Shown in pieces: positions 33,455-42,024 of a stretch of DNA of 64,000 bases. The DNA is from Acetobacter peroxydans (GTDB lineage Bacteria; Pseudomonadota; Alphaproteobacteria; Acetobacterales; Acetobacteraceae). The stretch is taken from contig NZ_BJMV01000001.1 of assembly GCF_006539345.1 (NCBI RefSeq), positions 124,001 to 188,000 of the forward strand, written 5' to 3'. The notes under the pieces are model-generated. The model was given only the letters and a program-made list of their open reading frames with translations, had not been told where the DNA came from and did no database searches. Numbering within the stretch: position 1 is the first letter of the stretch; every line of letters begins with the position of its first letter. Made by a program: the position numbers and the translations under genes.

Positions 33455-33541
33455 GACTCTTGCGCTCCTGGGTGAAAAAATGCTTCTCCTTCCCAACGGA
33501 GTCGCAGTTAGAGCGACTCGGTTATTTTAGCCGAGTCGCTC
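33455..33541. promoter_or_regulatory. Cluster of four GANTC sites before rnhB-ccrM
   Basis: GACTC at 33455-33459, GAGTC at 33499-33503, GACTC at 33515-33519 and GAGTC at 33533-33537 lie within 83 bases. GANTC is the recognition sequence of CcrM, whose gene is second in the downstream operon. The last two sites sit inside a perfect inverted repeat (33511-33521 and 33531-33541, 11-bp arms, 9-base A/T-rich loop). The arrangement suggests methylation-dependent control of the operon. Confidence 0.55.
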
Positions 33542-33575
33542 AAAACGGGCGATCAGTTGGACGGAACGGGAAGCA

Positions 33576-34202
33576 ATGCCGGATTTCAGGCGTGAACAAC
33601 AGCATGGCGGGCGTGTCGCCGGGGTGGACGAAGTGGGCCGTGGCCCGCTCGCTGGCCCCGTGGTGGCGGCTGCGGTGGTGTTCGCGGCCGGTGTGCCAGA
33701 TGATCTGGCCAGCCTGATTGATGATTCCAAAAAACTGAAACCCGCCGTGCGCGAAGCTATCGCGGCCCGGCTTCCCGATGTGCCGGGCGTGGAAATCGGC
33801 CTTGGCGCCGCCTCTGTTGGGGAGGTGGACAGGCTGAACATCCATCATGCGGCGCATCTGGCGATGCAGCGCGCCGTGGCCCGGCTGCCGGCAATGCCCG
33901 ACCATGTTCTGGTGGACGGCAACAAGCTGCCCAGCTTCGGCTGTAGCGCGGAGGCGCTGGTAGGGGGCGACGGGCTGAGCCTGTCCATCGCGGCGGCCTC
34001 CATCGTGGCCAAAGTGGTGCGTGACCGCATCATGGCGCGGCTGGATGTGCGCTGGCCCGATTACGGCTGGGACGGCAACGCGGGATACGGCACGCAGGCG
34101 CACCGGCGCGCGCTGGTGCAGGTGGGGGTTACGCCTCACCACAGAAAGACATTCGGTACGGTACGGCGGCAATTGGAACTGGCAGGAGCGGCAGGGCAGT
34201 GA
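33576..34202 (+). CDS. rnhB: Ribonuclease HII
   Basis: RNase HII cleaves RNA-DNA hybrids and starts removal of single ribonucleotides from DNA. The 208-residue product has the catalytic Asp18-Glu19 in [14 protein letters not shown], a third Asp at about 114 (VLVDGN) and a fourth at about 150 in the [11 protein letters not shown] segment. The C-terminal [23 protein letters not shown] is conserved. The ATG follows an ACGGGAAG-like site. The stop overlaps the ccrM start (TGATG). Confidence 0.97.
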   Translation: MPDFRREQQHGGRVAGVDEVGRGPLAGPVVAAAVVFAAGVPDDLASLIDDSKKLKPAVREAIAARLPDVPGVEIGLGAASVGEVDRLNIHHAAHLAMQRAVARLPAMPDHVLVDGNKLPSFGCSAEALVGGDGLSLSIAAASIVAKVVRDRIMARLDVRWPDYGWDGNAGYGTQAHRRALVQVGVTPHHRKTFGTVRRQLELAGAAGQ

Positions 34203-35317
34203 TGAGCGGCATGAAAAAATCGGTTCCCATGGAACTTCCTCTCGACAGGATCATCCGTGGTGAATGCGTGGACGTGATGCGCGGCTTGCCCAGCGGGTCT
34301 GTGGACTGCATCTTCGCAGACCCGCCCTATAACCTGCAGCTTCGTGGCGAACTGCGTCGCCCGGATGATACGCTGGTGGACGGCGTGGATGACGAATGGG
34401 ACAAGTTCTCCGATCTGGAAGAATATGACCGCTTTACCCGCGCATGGCTTTCCGAGGCGCACCGCCTGCTGCGCAAGGATGGCACGATCTGGGTGATCGG
34501 CTCCTACCACAACATTTTCCGTCTGGGCGCTATTCTGCAGGATCTGGGGTTCTGGATTCTGAATGACATCGTGTGGCGCAAGTCCAACCCCATGCCGAAC
34601 TTCCGTGGCCGCCGCTTTACCAACGCGCATGAAACGCTGATCTGGGCCGCCCGCGGGCCGGAAAGTCGCTACCGCTTCAATTATCAGGCCATGAAGGCGC
34701 TGAATGACGATGTGCAGATGCGCTCGGACTGGTACCTGCCCCTGTGCACCGGTAACGAACGCCTGCGGAATGAACACGGCCTGAAGCTGCACCCGACCCA
34801 GAAGCCTGAAAGCCTGCTGCACAGGGTGCTGGTTTCATCCACCACGGTTGATGATGTCGTGCTCGACCCGTTCTCCGGTTCCGGCACAACGGCGGCCATG
34901 GCGCGGCGGCTGCGGCGGCACTTTATCGGGATCGAACGCCACCCGGACTACATTGAGGCTTCGCTGGCGCGTATCGCGCGCGAGCAGCCTCTGCCGGAAG
35001 ATGCCGTGCAGACAACGCAGGATCGCCGCGAGGCTCCGCGCGTGCCGTTCGGCAGTCTGGTGGAGCAGGGCCTGATTGTGGCTGGAACGGTCGTGTGCGA
35101 CAAGAAGCAGCGCCTGCACGCGACAGTCTCGCCGGATGGCAGTCTGGTCAGTGGCACGCATCGTGGTTCCATCCACAAGCTGGGCGCACAGTTGACCAAT
35201 GCACCTTCCTGCAATGGCTGGACGTTCTGGCATTTTGAGCGCGAAGGGGTGCTCCTGCCGCTTGACGTGCTGCGTCAGGAAAGCCTGCAGATGGCGGCGG
35301 AGAGCGCGCAGGGCTGA
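34202..35317 (+). CDS. ccrM: Cell-cycle DNA adenine methyltransferase CcrM (GANTC)
   Basis: CcrM methylates adenine in GANTC and in Caulobacter controls cell-cycle genes. ATG 34202 gives 371 residues and overlaps the rnhB stop. DPPY (motif IV) is at 40-43 and comes before the SAM-binding DPFSGSG (motif I, 222-228), the beta-class order. HPTQKPESLLHRVL follows the central part. A C-terminal domain from about residue 285 with GTVVCDKKQRLHATVSPDG and SIHKLGAQLTNAPSCNGWTFWHFE (in part) is the extension needed for DNA binding in CcrM proteins. No matching restriction endonuclease is adjacent, so it is a solitary methylase here. Confidence 0.95.
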   Translation: MSGMKKSVPMELPLDRIIRGECVDVMRGLPSGSVDCIFADPPYNLQLRGELRRPDDTLVDGVDDEWDKFSDLEEYDRFTRAWLSEAHRLLRKDGTIWVIGSYHNIFRLGAILQDLGFWILNDIVWRKSNPMPNFRGRRFTNAHETLIWAARGPESRYRFNYQAMKALNDDVQMRSDWYLPLCTGNERLRNEHGLKLHPTQKPESLLHRVLVSSTTVDDVVLDPFSGSGTTAAMARRLRRHFIGIERHPDYIEASLARIAREQPLPEDAVQTTQDRREAPRVPFGSLVEQGLIVAGTVVCDKKQRLHATVSPDGSLVSGTHRGSIHKLGAQLTNAPSCNGWTFWHFEREGVLLPLDVLRQESLQMAAESAQG

Positions 35318-35350
35318 TAACCGGCCCTGCCAGTAGGGAAGCGGGGCGGC

Positions 35351-35935
35351 CTAGCTGCCGCCAAACCCGAGGAACCCGGCGGAAGGCTGGGCAATGCCCC
35401 CTGTGGAATCATAACCGTGCCCGGCCGGGCCCGTGTTCATTCGGGCTGCGTTGATGCCGCCAGTCACGACAGGCCGTGCGTTTTCCATGCCCTGATTGGC
35501 GTAGCCTGCGCCCACGCGGTCATCCGACGTGCGGAGTGAGAGCAGCAGGAAGGTAATGGGATTGCGATTGAGGTCGATGGACATTTCCAGCGGCGTCTGT
35601 CCCAGAATATTGTGCCCGCCCAGATCAGCCCCACGGTTTACCGCATCCTTCGCCGCGGCAACGCTGCCCCGGTTGATGGCTTCGAACAGCGCCGTCGTCG
35701 GCTCCACGTCCTTGCCAATGCGGTCGCCGTCATCCTCGTCCATGCCTTCCGACCCCGGAATGGCTGAGGGGGGCGCGGCGCGTTTGGCGGCCTTGGCGCT
35801 TTCCGCTTTCTGCGATGCTTCCTCGGCAGCGCTCTGCTCTTCCTCTTCGGAAGCGGCCATGGCCGGGAGAGCATGGAAATGGGCCAGGCTACAGAACAGC
35901 AGGGCGCAGGTAACAGGGCGGAATAAGCGGTTCAT
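35351..35935 (-). CDS. Secreted protein with ankyrin-like repeat
   Basis: I do not recognise a named gene. ATG 35935, after GGACAG, gives 194 residues. A Sec signal peptide covers about residues 1-28 (ending ALPAMA). A Glu/Lys/Ala-rich stretch, EEEEQSAAEEASQKAESAKAAKR, follows. TTALFEAINRGSVAAAKDAVNRGADLGGHNILGQTPLEMSIDLNR, read in parts, matches about one and a half ankyrin repeats. The tail is Gly/Asn-rich and ends FLGFGGS. It is likely periplasmic or cell-surface; partners are unknown. Confidence 0.65.
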   Translation of the reverse strand: MNRLFRPVTCALLFCSLAHFHALPAMAASEEEEQSAAEEASQKAESAKAAKRAAPPSAIPGSEGMDEDDGDRIGKDVEPTTALFEAINRGSVAAAKDAVNRGADLGGHNILGQTPLEMSIDLNRNPITFLLLSLRTSDDRVGAGYANQGMENARPVVTGGINAARMNTGPAGHGYDSTGGIAQPSAGFLGFGGS

Positions 35936-36038
35936 GATCTGTCCATTGATGCGCGATGCCAAATGTTACCACAGCCCCCAGATGTCGCAAAGGCGGACAC
36001 CGATTCGCCATGCTTTGGGAGAGCGCGGTTCCAACTCA

Positions 36039-38183
36039 TTAGCCCGGCCGGCGTCCTTCACGCCACCATGCACCCAGTATCAGGGGGAGGGCCAGCAGCA
36101 GGTAAACCCATGTCGGCAGGAGCGGGGCGGCTGTCCGGCCGATGACGGTATGCGCCCCGCGTGCGGGGAATGCGAGCCAGTCCGCGCCATGCAGGTCGGA
36201 TGAACGCGTTACACGGGCGGAGGGCACGTGCAGGCTGTCGGGTGAATCCCCAAGCCAGAACACGCCGCCGCCGGTCTGGGTGGCGAATTCGGCGGGGTCC
36301 GCTTGCACCGGGGCCGCGTAGGTCGTGTGTGTACCATCACTGATCTGCCATATGCCGTTTTCCGTGGCGTGCAGGGTAGCCCTGAACGTGCCAGGGTCCT
36401 GCGGGTCCGGGCGCAGGCTTACGCTCTGGCTGGTGCCGGAGGGTGCGGTCACGCTAACGGTGCTGGATGCAGTGGTGGAAACGCTGTGACGGGTTATGCT
36501 CAGCACCCCGTCTGACAGGCTGGCCGAAAGCTGCTCTTCCTCCAGTTCGGGTTCTTTCATGAGCCAGTGTGAAATCCGGCGCAGCAGTTCGGCCTGTGGC
36601 CCGCCTCCGCCCTCACCGCGTGACCAGAGCCAGATCTGATCCGACAGGAGCAGGGCGACGCGCCCACGTTCGACATGGTCGAGCAGCAGCAGCGGCGCGC
36701 CATCCGGCCCGTTCATCAGCACTTCGCCGCGGGTACGGTCGGGGCGTAGGGCACGGTACCATGGCCCCCAAGCCCCAGTGCCTTCGCTCGCTCCTACCGC
36801 AGGGGCGGCCCCGCTGGCGGTTGCGGCAGGCGGGCTCTGAGGCGCGCCGGGCAGGGCAGCCGTGACCGGGTGCCTGCGGCCAGTCGCGGTCAGCGTCGGG
36901 CGGAAACGCTGGGTGATAATGCTGTTCTCAAACGGTACGTGGGCGGGCAGGACGTCGCCCAACGGGGTGTCCTGCAAGGAACCGGGACCAACGAATTCCG
37001 GCCCGGCCGTCAACAGCAGGCCGCCGCCCTGACGCACGAAGTCCGCGATGTTTTCCAGATAGAGGCGCGGCAGGATATGGCGGTTTTCAAATCCGTCGAG
37101 AATGATCAGGTCAAACTGACGGATTTTTTCCTGAAAGAGTTCGCGCACAGGAAAGGCGATCAGCGCCAGATCGGAAAGCGGCGTGCCATCGTCCTTTTCC
37201 GGTGGCCGCAGAATGGTGAAGTGGATGAGATCCACCGCCGGATCAGCCTTGAGCAGCCTGCGCCAGACCCGTTCACCCTGATTGGGCGTGCCTGAAACCA
37301 GCAGGACACGCAGCCTGTCCCGTATGCCGGTGATGCTGACGACGGTCTGGTTGTTGAGCGTCGAAACCTCGCCTTCCAGCGCAGAGACGGCAAGGCTCAC
37401 CAGCAGCGGACCGGGATGCGCCACATGGACGGTAATATCCTGCGTGCTGCCGGTCTGCACAGGTACAGTGCGCGCGGGTTCGCCGTTTACGCGTACGCTC
37501 AGCGTGGCGGGCGTGCCGTCATGCGTGTCCGGCCCGGCATCCTGCACGCGCACCCGCAGGTGCGCATCCTGCCCGGCTATGGCGTAAGGCGGAGCCTCAA
37601 GCACTTCCAGCCTGCGGTCTGTTTCTTCGTCGCGGGCGCTGAGCAGGACATGCAGGGGCAGAATGGTATGGCGGCTACCGTTTTCCGCCGGGCGCAGCCT
37701 GTCGGGAATGGTGTCGGGCGTGTCGAGGTTCTGCCCGTCGGTCAGCATGACCGCTCCGGCAAAACGCGCGGGCGGAATATCCGCCGCGGCTTGATCAAGG
37801 GCTTCAAACAGTCGGGTGCCGTCATGGCCGTTTTCACGCACATTGACCATGCGGAATTCGAGCCCAGGTGTCCGCGCGTGCGCCAGAATGTCGGCGGCCT
37901 GGCGGGCTATGGCGTTTCTCTGGCCCAGGGACATGGAGCCGGAGTGGTCAACCAGCAGCAGGGCGGTCTGGGGCAGTGGGTGGCGGTTCTCGTGCAGGCG
38001 TTGAGGCCCAGCCAGCCATGTCAGGATGACAAGAGCCGCGCCGAGCCGCAGCAGCGCCCCAGAACGGCTGGCCCGCAACAGCCCCACGATGCACAGGGCC
38101 AGCGCAAGCAGGGCGAGAGCTCCCAGCAGCCATAACGGGACAAGCGGCTCAAAGGTGACAGAATGAGAAAGCAGGTCTGTCAT
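36039..38183 (-). CDS. Membrane protein with VWA and glutamine-amidotransferase-like domains
   Basis: This is the last gene of the moxR operon. The 714-residue protein has two N-terminal membrane segments (about residues 15-60), a von Willebrand A-like domain whose MIDAS motif DHSGSMS is intact near residue 79, a middle beta-rich region, and a ThuA/glutamine-amidotransferase-like part (DRLRVLLVSGTPNQGERVWRRLLKAD near 290-315; LIILDGFENRHILPRLYLENIADFVRQGGGLLLTAGPEF, in pieces). One C-terminal membrane segment precedes a basic tail. The role is unknown; such proteins may handle cell-envelope stress with MoxR. It overlaps the upstream gene by 4 bases. Confidence 0.75.
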   Translation of the reverse strand: MTDLLSHSVTFEPLVPLWLLGALALLALALCIVGLLRASRSGALLRLGAALVILTWLAGPQRLHENRHPLPQTALLLVDHSGSMSLGQRNAIARQAADILAHARTPGLEFRMVNVRENGHDGTRLFEALDQAAADIPPARFAGAVMLTDGQNLDTPDTIPDRLRPAENGSRHTILPLHVLLSARDEETDRRLEVLEAPPYAIAGQDAHLRVRVQDAGPDTHDGTPATLSVRVNGEPARTVPVQTGSTQDITVHVAHPGPLLVSLAVSALEGEVSTLNNQTVVSITGIRDRLRVLLVSGTPNQGERVWRRLLKADPAVDLIHFTILRPPEKDDGTPLSDLALIAFPVRELFQEKIRQFDLIILDGFENRHILPRLYLENIADFVRQGGGLLLTAGPEFVGPGSLQDTPLGDVLPAHVPFENSIITQRFRPTLTATGRRHPVTAALPGAPQSPPAATASGAAPAVGASEGTGAWGPWYRALRPDRTRGEVLMNGPDGAPLLLLDHVERGRVALLLSDQIWLWSRGEGGGGPQAELLRRISHWLMKEPELEEEQLSASLSDGVLSITRHSVSTTASSTVSVTAPSGTSQSVSLRPDPQDPGTFRATLHATENGIWQISDGTHTTYAAPVQADPAEFATQTGGGVFWLGDSPDSLHVPSARVTRSSDLHGADWLAFPARGAHTVIGRTAAPLLPTWVYLLLALPLILGAWWREGRRPG

Positions 38184-40990
38184 GGCGTGTTTTCCAGCCG
38201 TTTGAGCAGCATGGGCACATGCACCTGATCTGCCTTGTAACTGCCTGTCAGGGCGTAGATGACGGCATTCAGACCGAAGCGATACGCCTGAATCCGCTGT
38301 TCCGCGCCGCCGGGCAGCACGGCGTAGGGCGTTCCGCCGCTGCCGTCGACCGCCCAGGCATGAACCCAGTCCGCCGAACCGATAATCACGGGGCTGACAT
38401 CATCATTTTCCGCATCGCCTTCCCGCGCCACCCAGACTGGCTGGCCCGCGTAGCGGCCGGGAAAGTCGTGCAGCAGGTAAAAGGTATGGGCCAGCAGATG
38501 GTGGTCGGTCATGGTTGTCAGTGGGGGGATCTGTAGTCCCGCTGTTACACGGCGCAGGGCGCGACCGGTGCTGGCACTGGCCGGGCCGCCATCCTCGCCT
38601 GAAGCATCGTCGCCTTGCGTGTCGATCAGAAGAATGCCGCCATGCGTCATGAAACTGTTCAGGTTGGCGGTGATGGCGGGCGATGTCTCGGCATCAGCCG
38701 TCACAGGCCAGTAAATCAGCGGATAGTAGCTGAGATCGTCCTGTCCGGGACGTATTGCGTCCGGCACGCCCAGCTTGGCGGAGGTACGTGCATTGACGAA
38801 ATCCGACAGGCCCTGAAGACCCTGACGGGAGACCTCGTCCACATCCGCATGGCCGGTCACCACATAAGCCAGCCGGGTTTCCAGCGCTGCGGGTGGTACG
38901 GTCGGCGGGGGCTGGGTTGCGCCGGACTGGGCATCACTGGCAGCGGGCATAGCCTGCGGTGCCACCGTCACAGGGGAGGGCATGTGGCCCGTATCGTCGT
39001 CTGGTGCCTGCGCCCGCGCCGTGCCGGTGGCCACGATCAGACCGGCGGCAAGGATGGCTGCCAGTCCGTGTGGCGAAGGACGACGCGCCACCCGCATGAC
39101 CAGCATGGCCAGCCCATCCACCAGCATGAGCACAAGAGCCGCCAGCAGGCTGTATCGCCCCAGTGGCCTGTCGGGCTGGCGGGTTTGCGGGTCGATGAGT
39201 GTGCCCACGGGCGCCGCTGCCTGGAGGGCTGTAATCTGGCTGGTGGCGTTGAGCGCGCGACGGCCGTTGCGGGGGCCGTAAAGGCCGGGCGGATGCTCGG
39301 GAGAAACCGGGGTGCTGACAAAAGCGCTGGCCCTGAGCCCGCGTGCCGTGGCGGGGGGCGGTCCGAGATTGCCTTCACCATCAAGGCTCAACGCAGGTGA
39401 GAGCAGCGTATCATCCGCCGGAATGGCCAGGCCGTTGGCGTGTTCTGTCAGGCGTTGCAGCATGGAGACAAACAGCCCCGACAGGGGCAGGTTGGACCAG
39501 TCCGCCGTGCTGCTGATATGGAACAGAACCAGCGTGCCCTTGCCCATGCTGGCATAGGTGACAAGCGGCGTGCCATCGGCCAGTCGCGCCCAGCTTTGTT
39601 CACTCAGCGTGTCTGTCGGGCTGGCGAGAACCTGCCGGCTGACAGTGACATCTGCTGGAACAGGCAGGCCACGGAAAGGCGAAAGCGCATCAAAGGGGGC
39701 GAGTTTCTGTGGCGCGCCCCACGTCATGGAGCCGCCAAGCTGGCGCGTGCCATCCAGGAGCGGCACGGGTAACAGGCTGTCGGCGGGGCTGGTGCCTTCG
39801 TGGGGGGCTCCGGCCAGAGCTGGCCCGGCAAAGCGGATGAGTGTGCCGCCTTTTTCCACCCAGTCGCGCACCGCCCGCTGCGTCTGGGTTCCGGTCAGGG
39901 TGCCGTCAGGAGCGATCAGCACGGAAAGAGGGCGGCTCAGCAGGGCTTCGGGAGTGCCTTCGTGCAGGTCGGTCGTGGGGGCCAGTGCGCGGCGGATATA
40001 GAAGAGTGAACCAACCAGCGGCGTATCCGCCCCGCCTGCCGAAAGCAGGCCCACAGGGCGCATCCGGTTTGTCTCATCCATCAGGAACGTGGTGGCGGCC
40101 CCTGCGATGCCACGCAGCGTGATGGTCTCAATCTGGTTGCGGACTTCTGGCGGCAGGGAAAGGCGGATATCTGCCTCCGTAGCATGGGCGGGCAGGGAGA
40201 CGGGCACAGAGGCCAGCGTTGCGCCATCGGCCGTGCGGGCAAGGGCTGTCAGATCCTGCGGTATGGCGGAGGGAACGGCCAGCACGCGCGCCATGACATC
40301 ACCCGAACCCGGCGCAGGCGCGGCGAGTGCCAGAGAAGTCTGATGGGGAAAGCGAACTTCGCGTACGGGGCCTGCATCGCGCAGAGCCTGCGCAAAACCG
40401 CCATCCTGCGTTCCCGCGACCCCGTCGGCCAGATAGAGCACCTGTGCGTAAGTGTGGCCGAGTGTCTTCAGGCGCTTTGCGGCCTGTGCGCGTTCGACTG
40501 GCCAGGGAGAGGGGCGCAGGGCGTTGAGCACCTGCTCTGCCTCGCTGGATGACTGGGCGCGCGGCATGTCTTCAGCGGATTGTTCCGTCGGCGTGGGCGC
40601 GGTCAGCAGCAGGGAAACGGGGCTTTGGGTGCGGCCGGCGTTTTCCACAATGGCCTGCGCAGTGCTGATCCGTTCTGCCCAGTCGGGTGCGGCAAACAGA
40701 CCGTTATCCATGACCAGCAGCACAGGGCCGGATGCCGGAGCCGAACCCGTGTCGTGCCGCAGGAACGGCCCGGCAAGCCCCACGACCAGCAGGCTGAAAA
40801 CCAGCGCGCGGATCACCAGTAGCCATAACGGAGAGCGTACGGGGTCGATCTGGCGTGTGCGCAGCCCTGATAGCAGCGCCACAGGCGGAAAAACCTGCCT
40901 GCGTGGTTGTGGTGGTGTAGCCCGCAGCAACCACCAGACTAGAGGTAGCCCCGCCAGTGCCAGCAGCAGGAAGGGGGATGAAAAACTCAT
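38180..40990 (-). CDS. DUF4159 membrane protein with BatA-like N-terminus
   Basis: The 936-residue protein starts with the BatA N-terminal pattern MSFSSPFLLLALAGLPLVWWLLRATPP and two membrane segments. The following VWA-like domain has VLLVMDNGLFAAPD where DxSxS is expected, so its metal site looks lost. Another membrane segment lies near residue 625. The C-terminal 210 residues form a DUF4159 domain (LAYVVTGHADVDEVSRQGLQGL, YYPLIYWPVTAD, GGILLIDTQGDD, LTTMTDHHLLAHTFYLL). It overlaps both neighbours by 4 bases, so all four operon genes are tightly coupled. Function is unknown. Confidence 0.78.
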   Translation of the reverse strand: MSFSSPFLLLALAGLPLVWWLLRATPPQPRRQVFPPVALLSGLRTRQIDPVRSPLWLLVIRALVFSLLVVGLAGPFLRHDTGSAPASGPVLLVMDNGLFAAPDWAERISTAQAIVENAGRTQSPVSLLLTAPTPTEQSAEDMPRAQSSSEAEQVLNALRPSPWPVERAQAAKRLKTLGHTYAQVLYLADGVAGTQDGGFAQALRDAGPVREVRFPHQTSLALAAPAPGSGDVMARVLAVPSAIPQDLTALARTADGATLASVPVSLPAHATEADIRLSLPPEVRNQIETITLRGIAGAATTFLMDETNRMRPVGLLSAGGADTPLVGSLFYIRRALAPTTDLHEGTPEALLSRPLSVLIAPDGTLTGTQTQRAVRDWVEKGGTLIRFAGPALAGAPHEGTSPADSLLPVPLLDGTRQLGGSMTWGAPQKLAPFDALSPFRGLPVPADVTVSRQVLASPTDTLSEQSWARLADGTPLVTYASMGKGTLVLFHISSTADWSNLPLSGLFVSMLQRLTEHANGLAIPADDTLLSPALSLDGEGNLGPPPATARGLRASAFVSTPVSPEHPPGLYGPRNGRRALNATSQITALQAAAPVGTLIDPQTRQPDRPLGRYSLLAALVLMLVDGLAMLVMRVARRPSPHGLAAILAAGLIVATGTARAQAPDDDTGHMPSPVTVAPQAMPAASDAQSGATQPPPTVPPAALETRLAYVVTGHADVDEVSRQGLQGLSDFVNARTSAKLGVPDAIRPGQDDLSYYPLIYWPVTADAETSPAITANLNSFMTHGGILLIDTQGDDASGEDGGPASASTGRALRRVTAGLQIPPLTTMTDHHLLAHTFYLLHDFPGRYAGQPVWVAREGDAENDDVSPVIIGSADWVHAWAVDGSGGTPYAVLPGGAEQRIQAYRFGLNAVIYALTGSYKADQVHVPMLLKRLENTP

Positions 40991-42018
40991 GCGGGCTGGC
41001 TCATCAACGTGTGCAGGCTCAGCAGGGCCGGGAGCGCTGTCTGGTCTGTCTGGTGCCGTGTCAGATCATGCCCGTAACGCGTGGCGATGTCGCTCAGCCA
41101 GGCTTCACGGGTGGAGACAAGATCGGCATAGGCCGGGCGGATGTCGCTGGTTTCAGAGAGTTCGACCGGCGTCTCGCCTTCCAGCCCGGTAAACAGAACC
41201 CGCCCGGCATAGGGCAGACAGGCTTCCGCCGGGTCACGCACCTGTATCAGATGCGCATGTACGGGCAGGGCCGCCAGATGGCGCAGGAAAGCCTGTATGT
41301 CTTCCTGCGGGGCGAGGAAGTCACTGGCCATCAGCAGGTGCGCATGGCGGGGCAGGTGCAGCGGGGCGCGCAGGAAGGGGCCTGATATATCCTGCGCGGC
41401 GATCTGCTCCTCCCGCACCTGGGCGACCAGCCCCATGGCCAGCCGTTCCAGTGGCGGCCCGCCGACAGGCAGGGGGAACAGGCCCGCAGGCCCGGCCAGT
41501 TGCACGGATTCTCCCGCGCGGAGCAGCAAGGCGGCCATGGTCAGCAGCAAGGTGATGGCGCTGTCGCGTTTGGAAGGCAGGGCAGCGGCCGAGCACCAGT
41601 CCATTGAGCGCGACAAGTCGCACCACAAAATGACGGTCTGGGCGGTTTCAGCTTCTTTTTCGCGCACCTGTGCATGGTGGGTGCGGGCGGATTGCCGCCA
41701 GTCGATCCGGGAGGCAGGTTCGCCCGGCTGGGCTGGACGGTACTGCCAGAAATTGTCGCCCCATCCGGCGCGGCGTTGTGGGTGCAGGCCCGCCGCCAGT
41801 GTGGCGGCCGTCTGGCGGGCGCGCAGCAGCAGGTCCGGCATCCGGGCAGCCAGTGCCGCGGCCGAGGCAGCACCAGAGGACAGGGGAGTGCCTGCCGCGC
41901 TCCCGCCATGCGACCGGAGCCCGTTCCGTCTCGTTGTATGGGCATCGCCGTCGTGTTGAGCCGCCCGCCGAAGGAAAGCCGGCAGAAAAGAGGTGATGTG
42001 CTGCGCGAGCCCGGCCAA
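40987..42018 (-). CDS. DUF58 domain protein of the MoxR operon
   Basis: DUF58 proteins are usual partners of MoxR ATPases. The 343-residue product has the family signature YRPAQPGEPASRIDWRQSARTHHAQVREKEAET (in part) near residues 92-124 and a VWA-type MIDAS motif DLSRSMD near 134. The first 60 residues are Ala/Gly-rich and poorly conserved. No membrane segments are evident, unlike many DUF58 proteins. It starts 6 bases after the moxR stop. Confidence 0.85.
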   Translation of the reverse strand: MAGLAQHITSFLPAFLRRAAQHDGDAHTTRRNGLRSHGGSAAGTPLSSGAASAAALAARMPDLLLRARQTAATLAAGLHPQRRAGWGDNFWQYRPAQPGEPASRIDWRQSARTHHAQVREKEAETAQTVILWCDLSRSMDWCSAAALPSKRDSAITLLLTMAALLLRAGESVQLAGPAGLFPLPVGGPPLERLAMGLVAQVREEQIAAQDISGPFLRAPLHLPRHAHLLMASDFLAPQEDIQAFLRHLAALPVHAHLIQVRDPAEACLPYAGRVLFTGLEGETPVELSETSDIRPAYADLVSTREAWLSDIATRYGHDLTRHQTDQTALPALLSLHTLMSQPA

Positions 42019-42024
42019 AAGACG

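Noticed and set aside
33511-33541. Inverted repeat as an intrinsic terminator of the CsbD-like gene
   Set aside because: Neither strand has a T-run after the stem; the GANTC content suggests another role.
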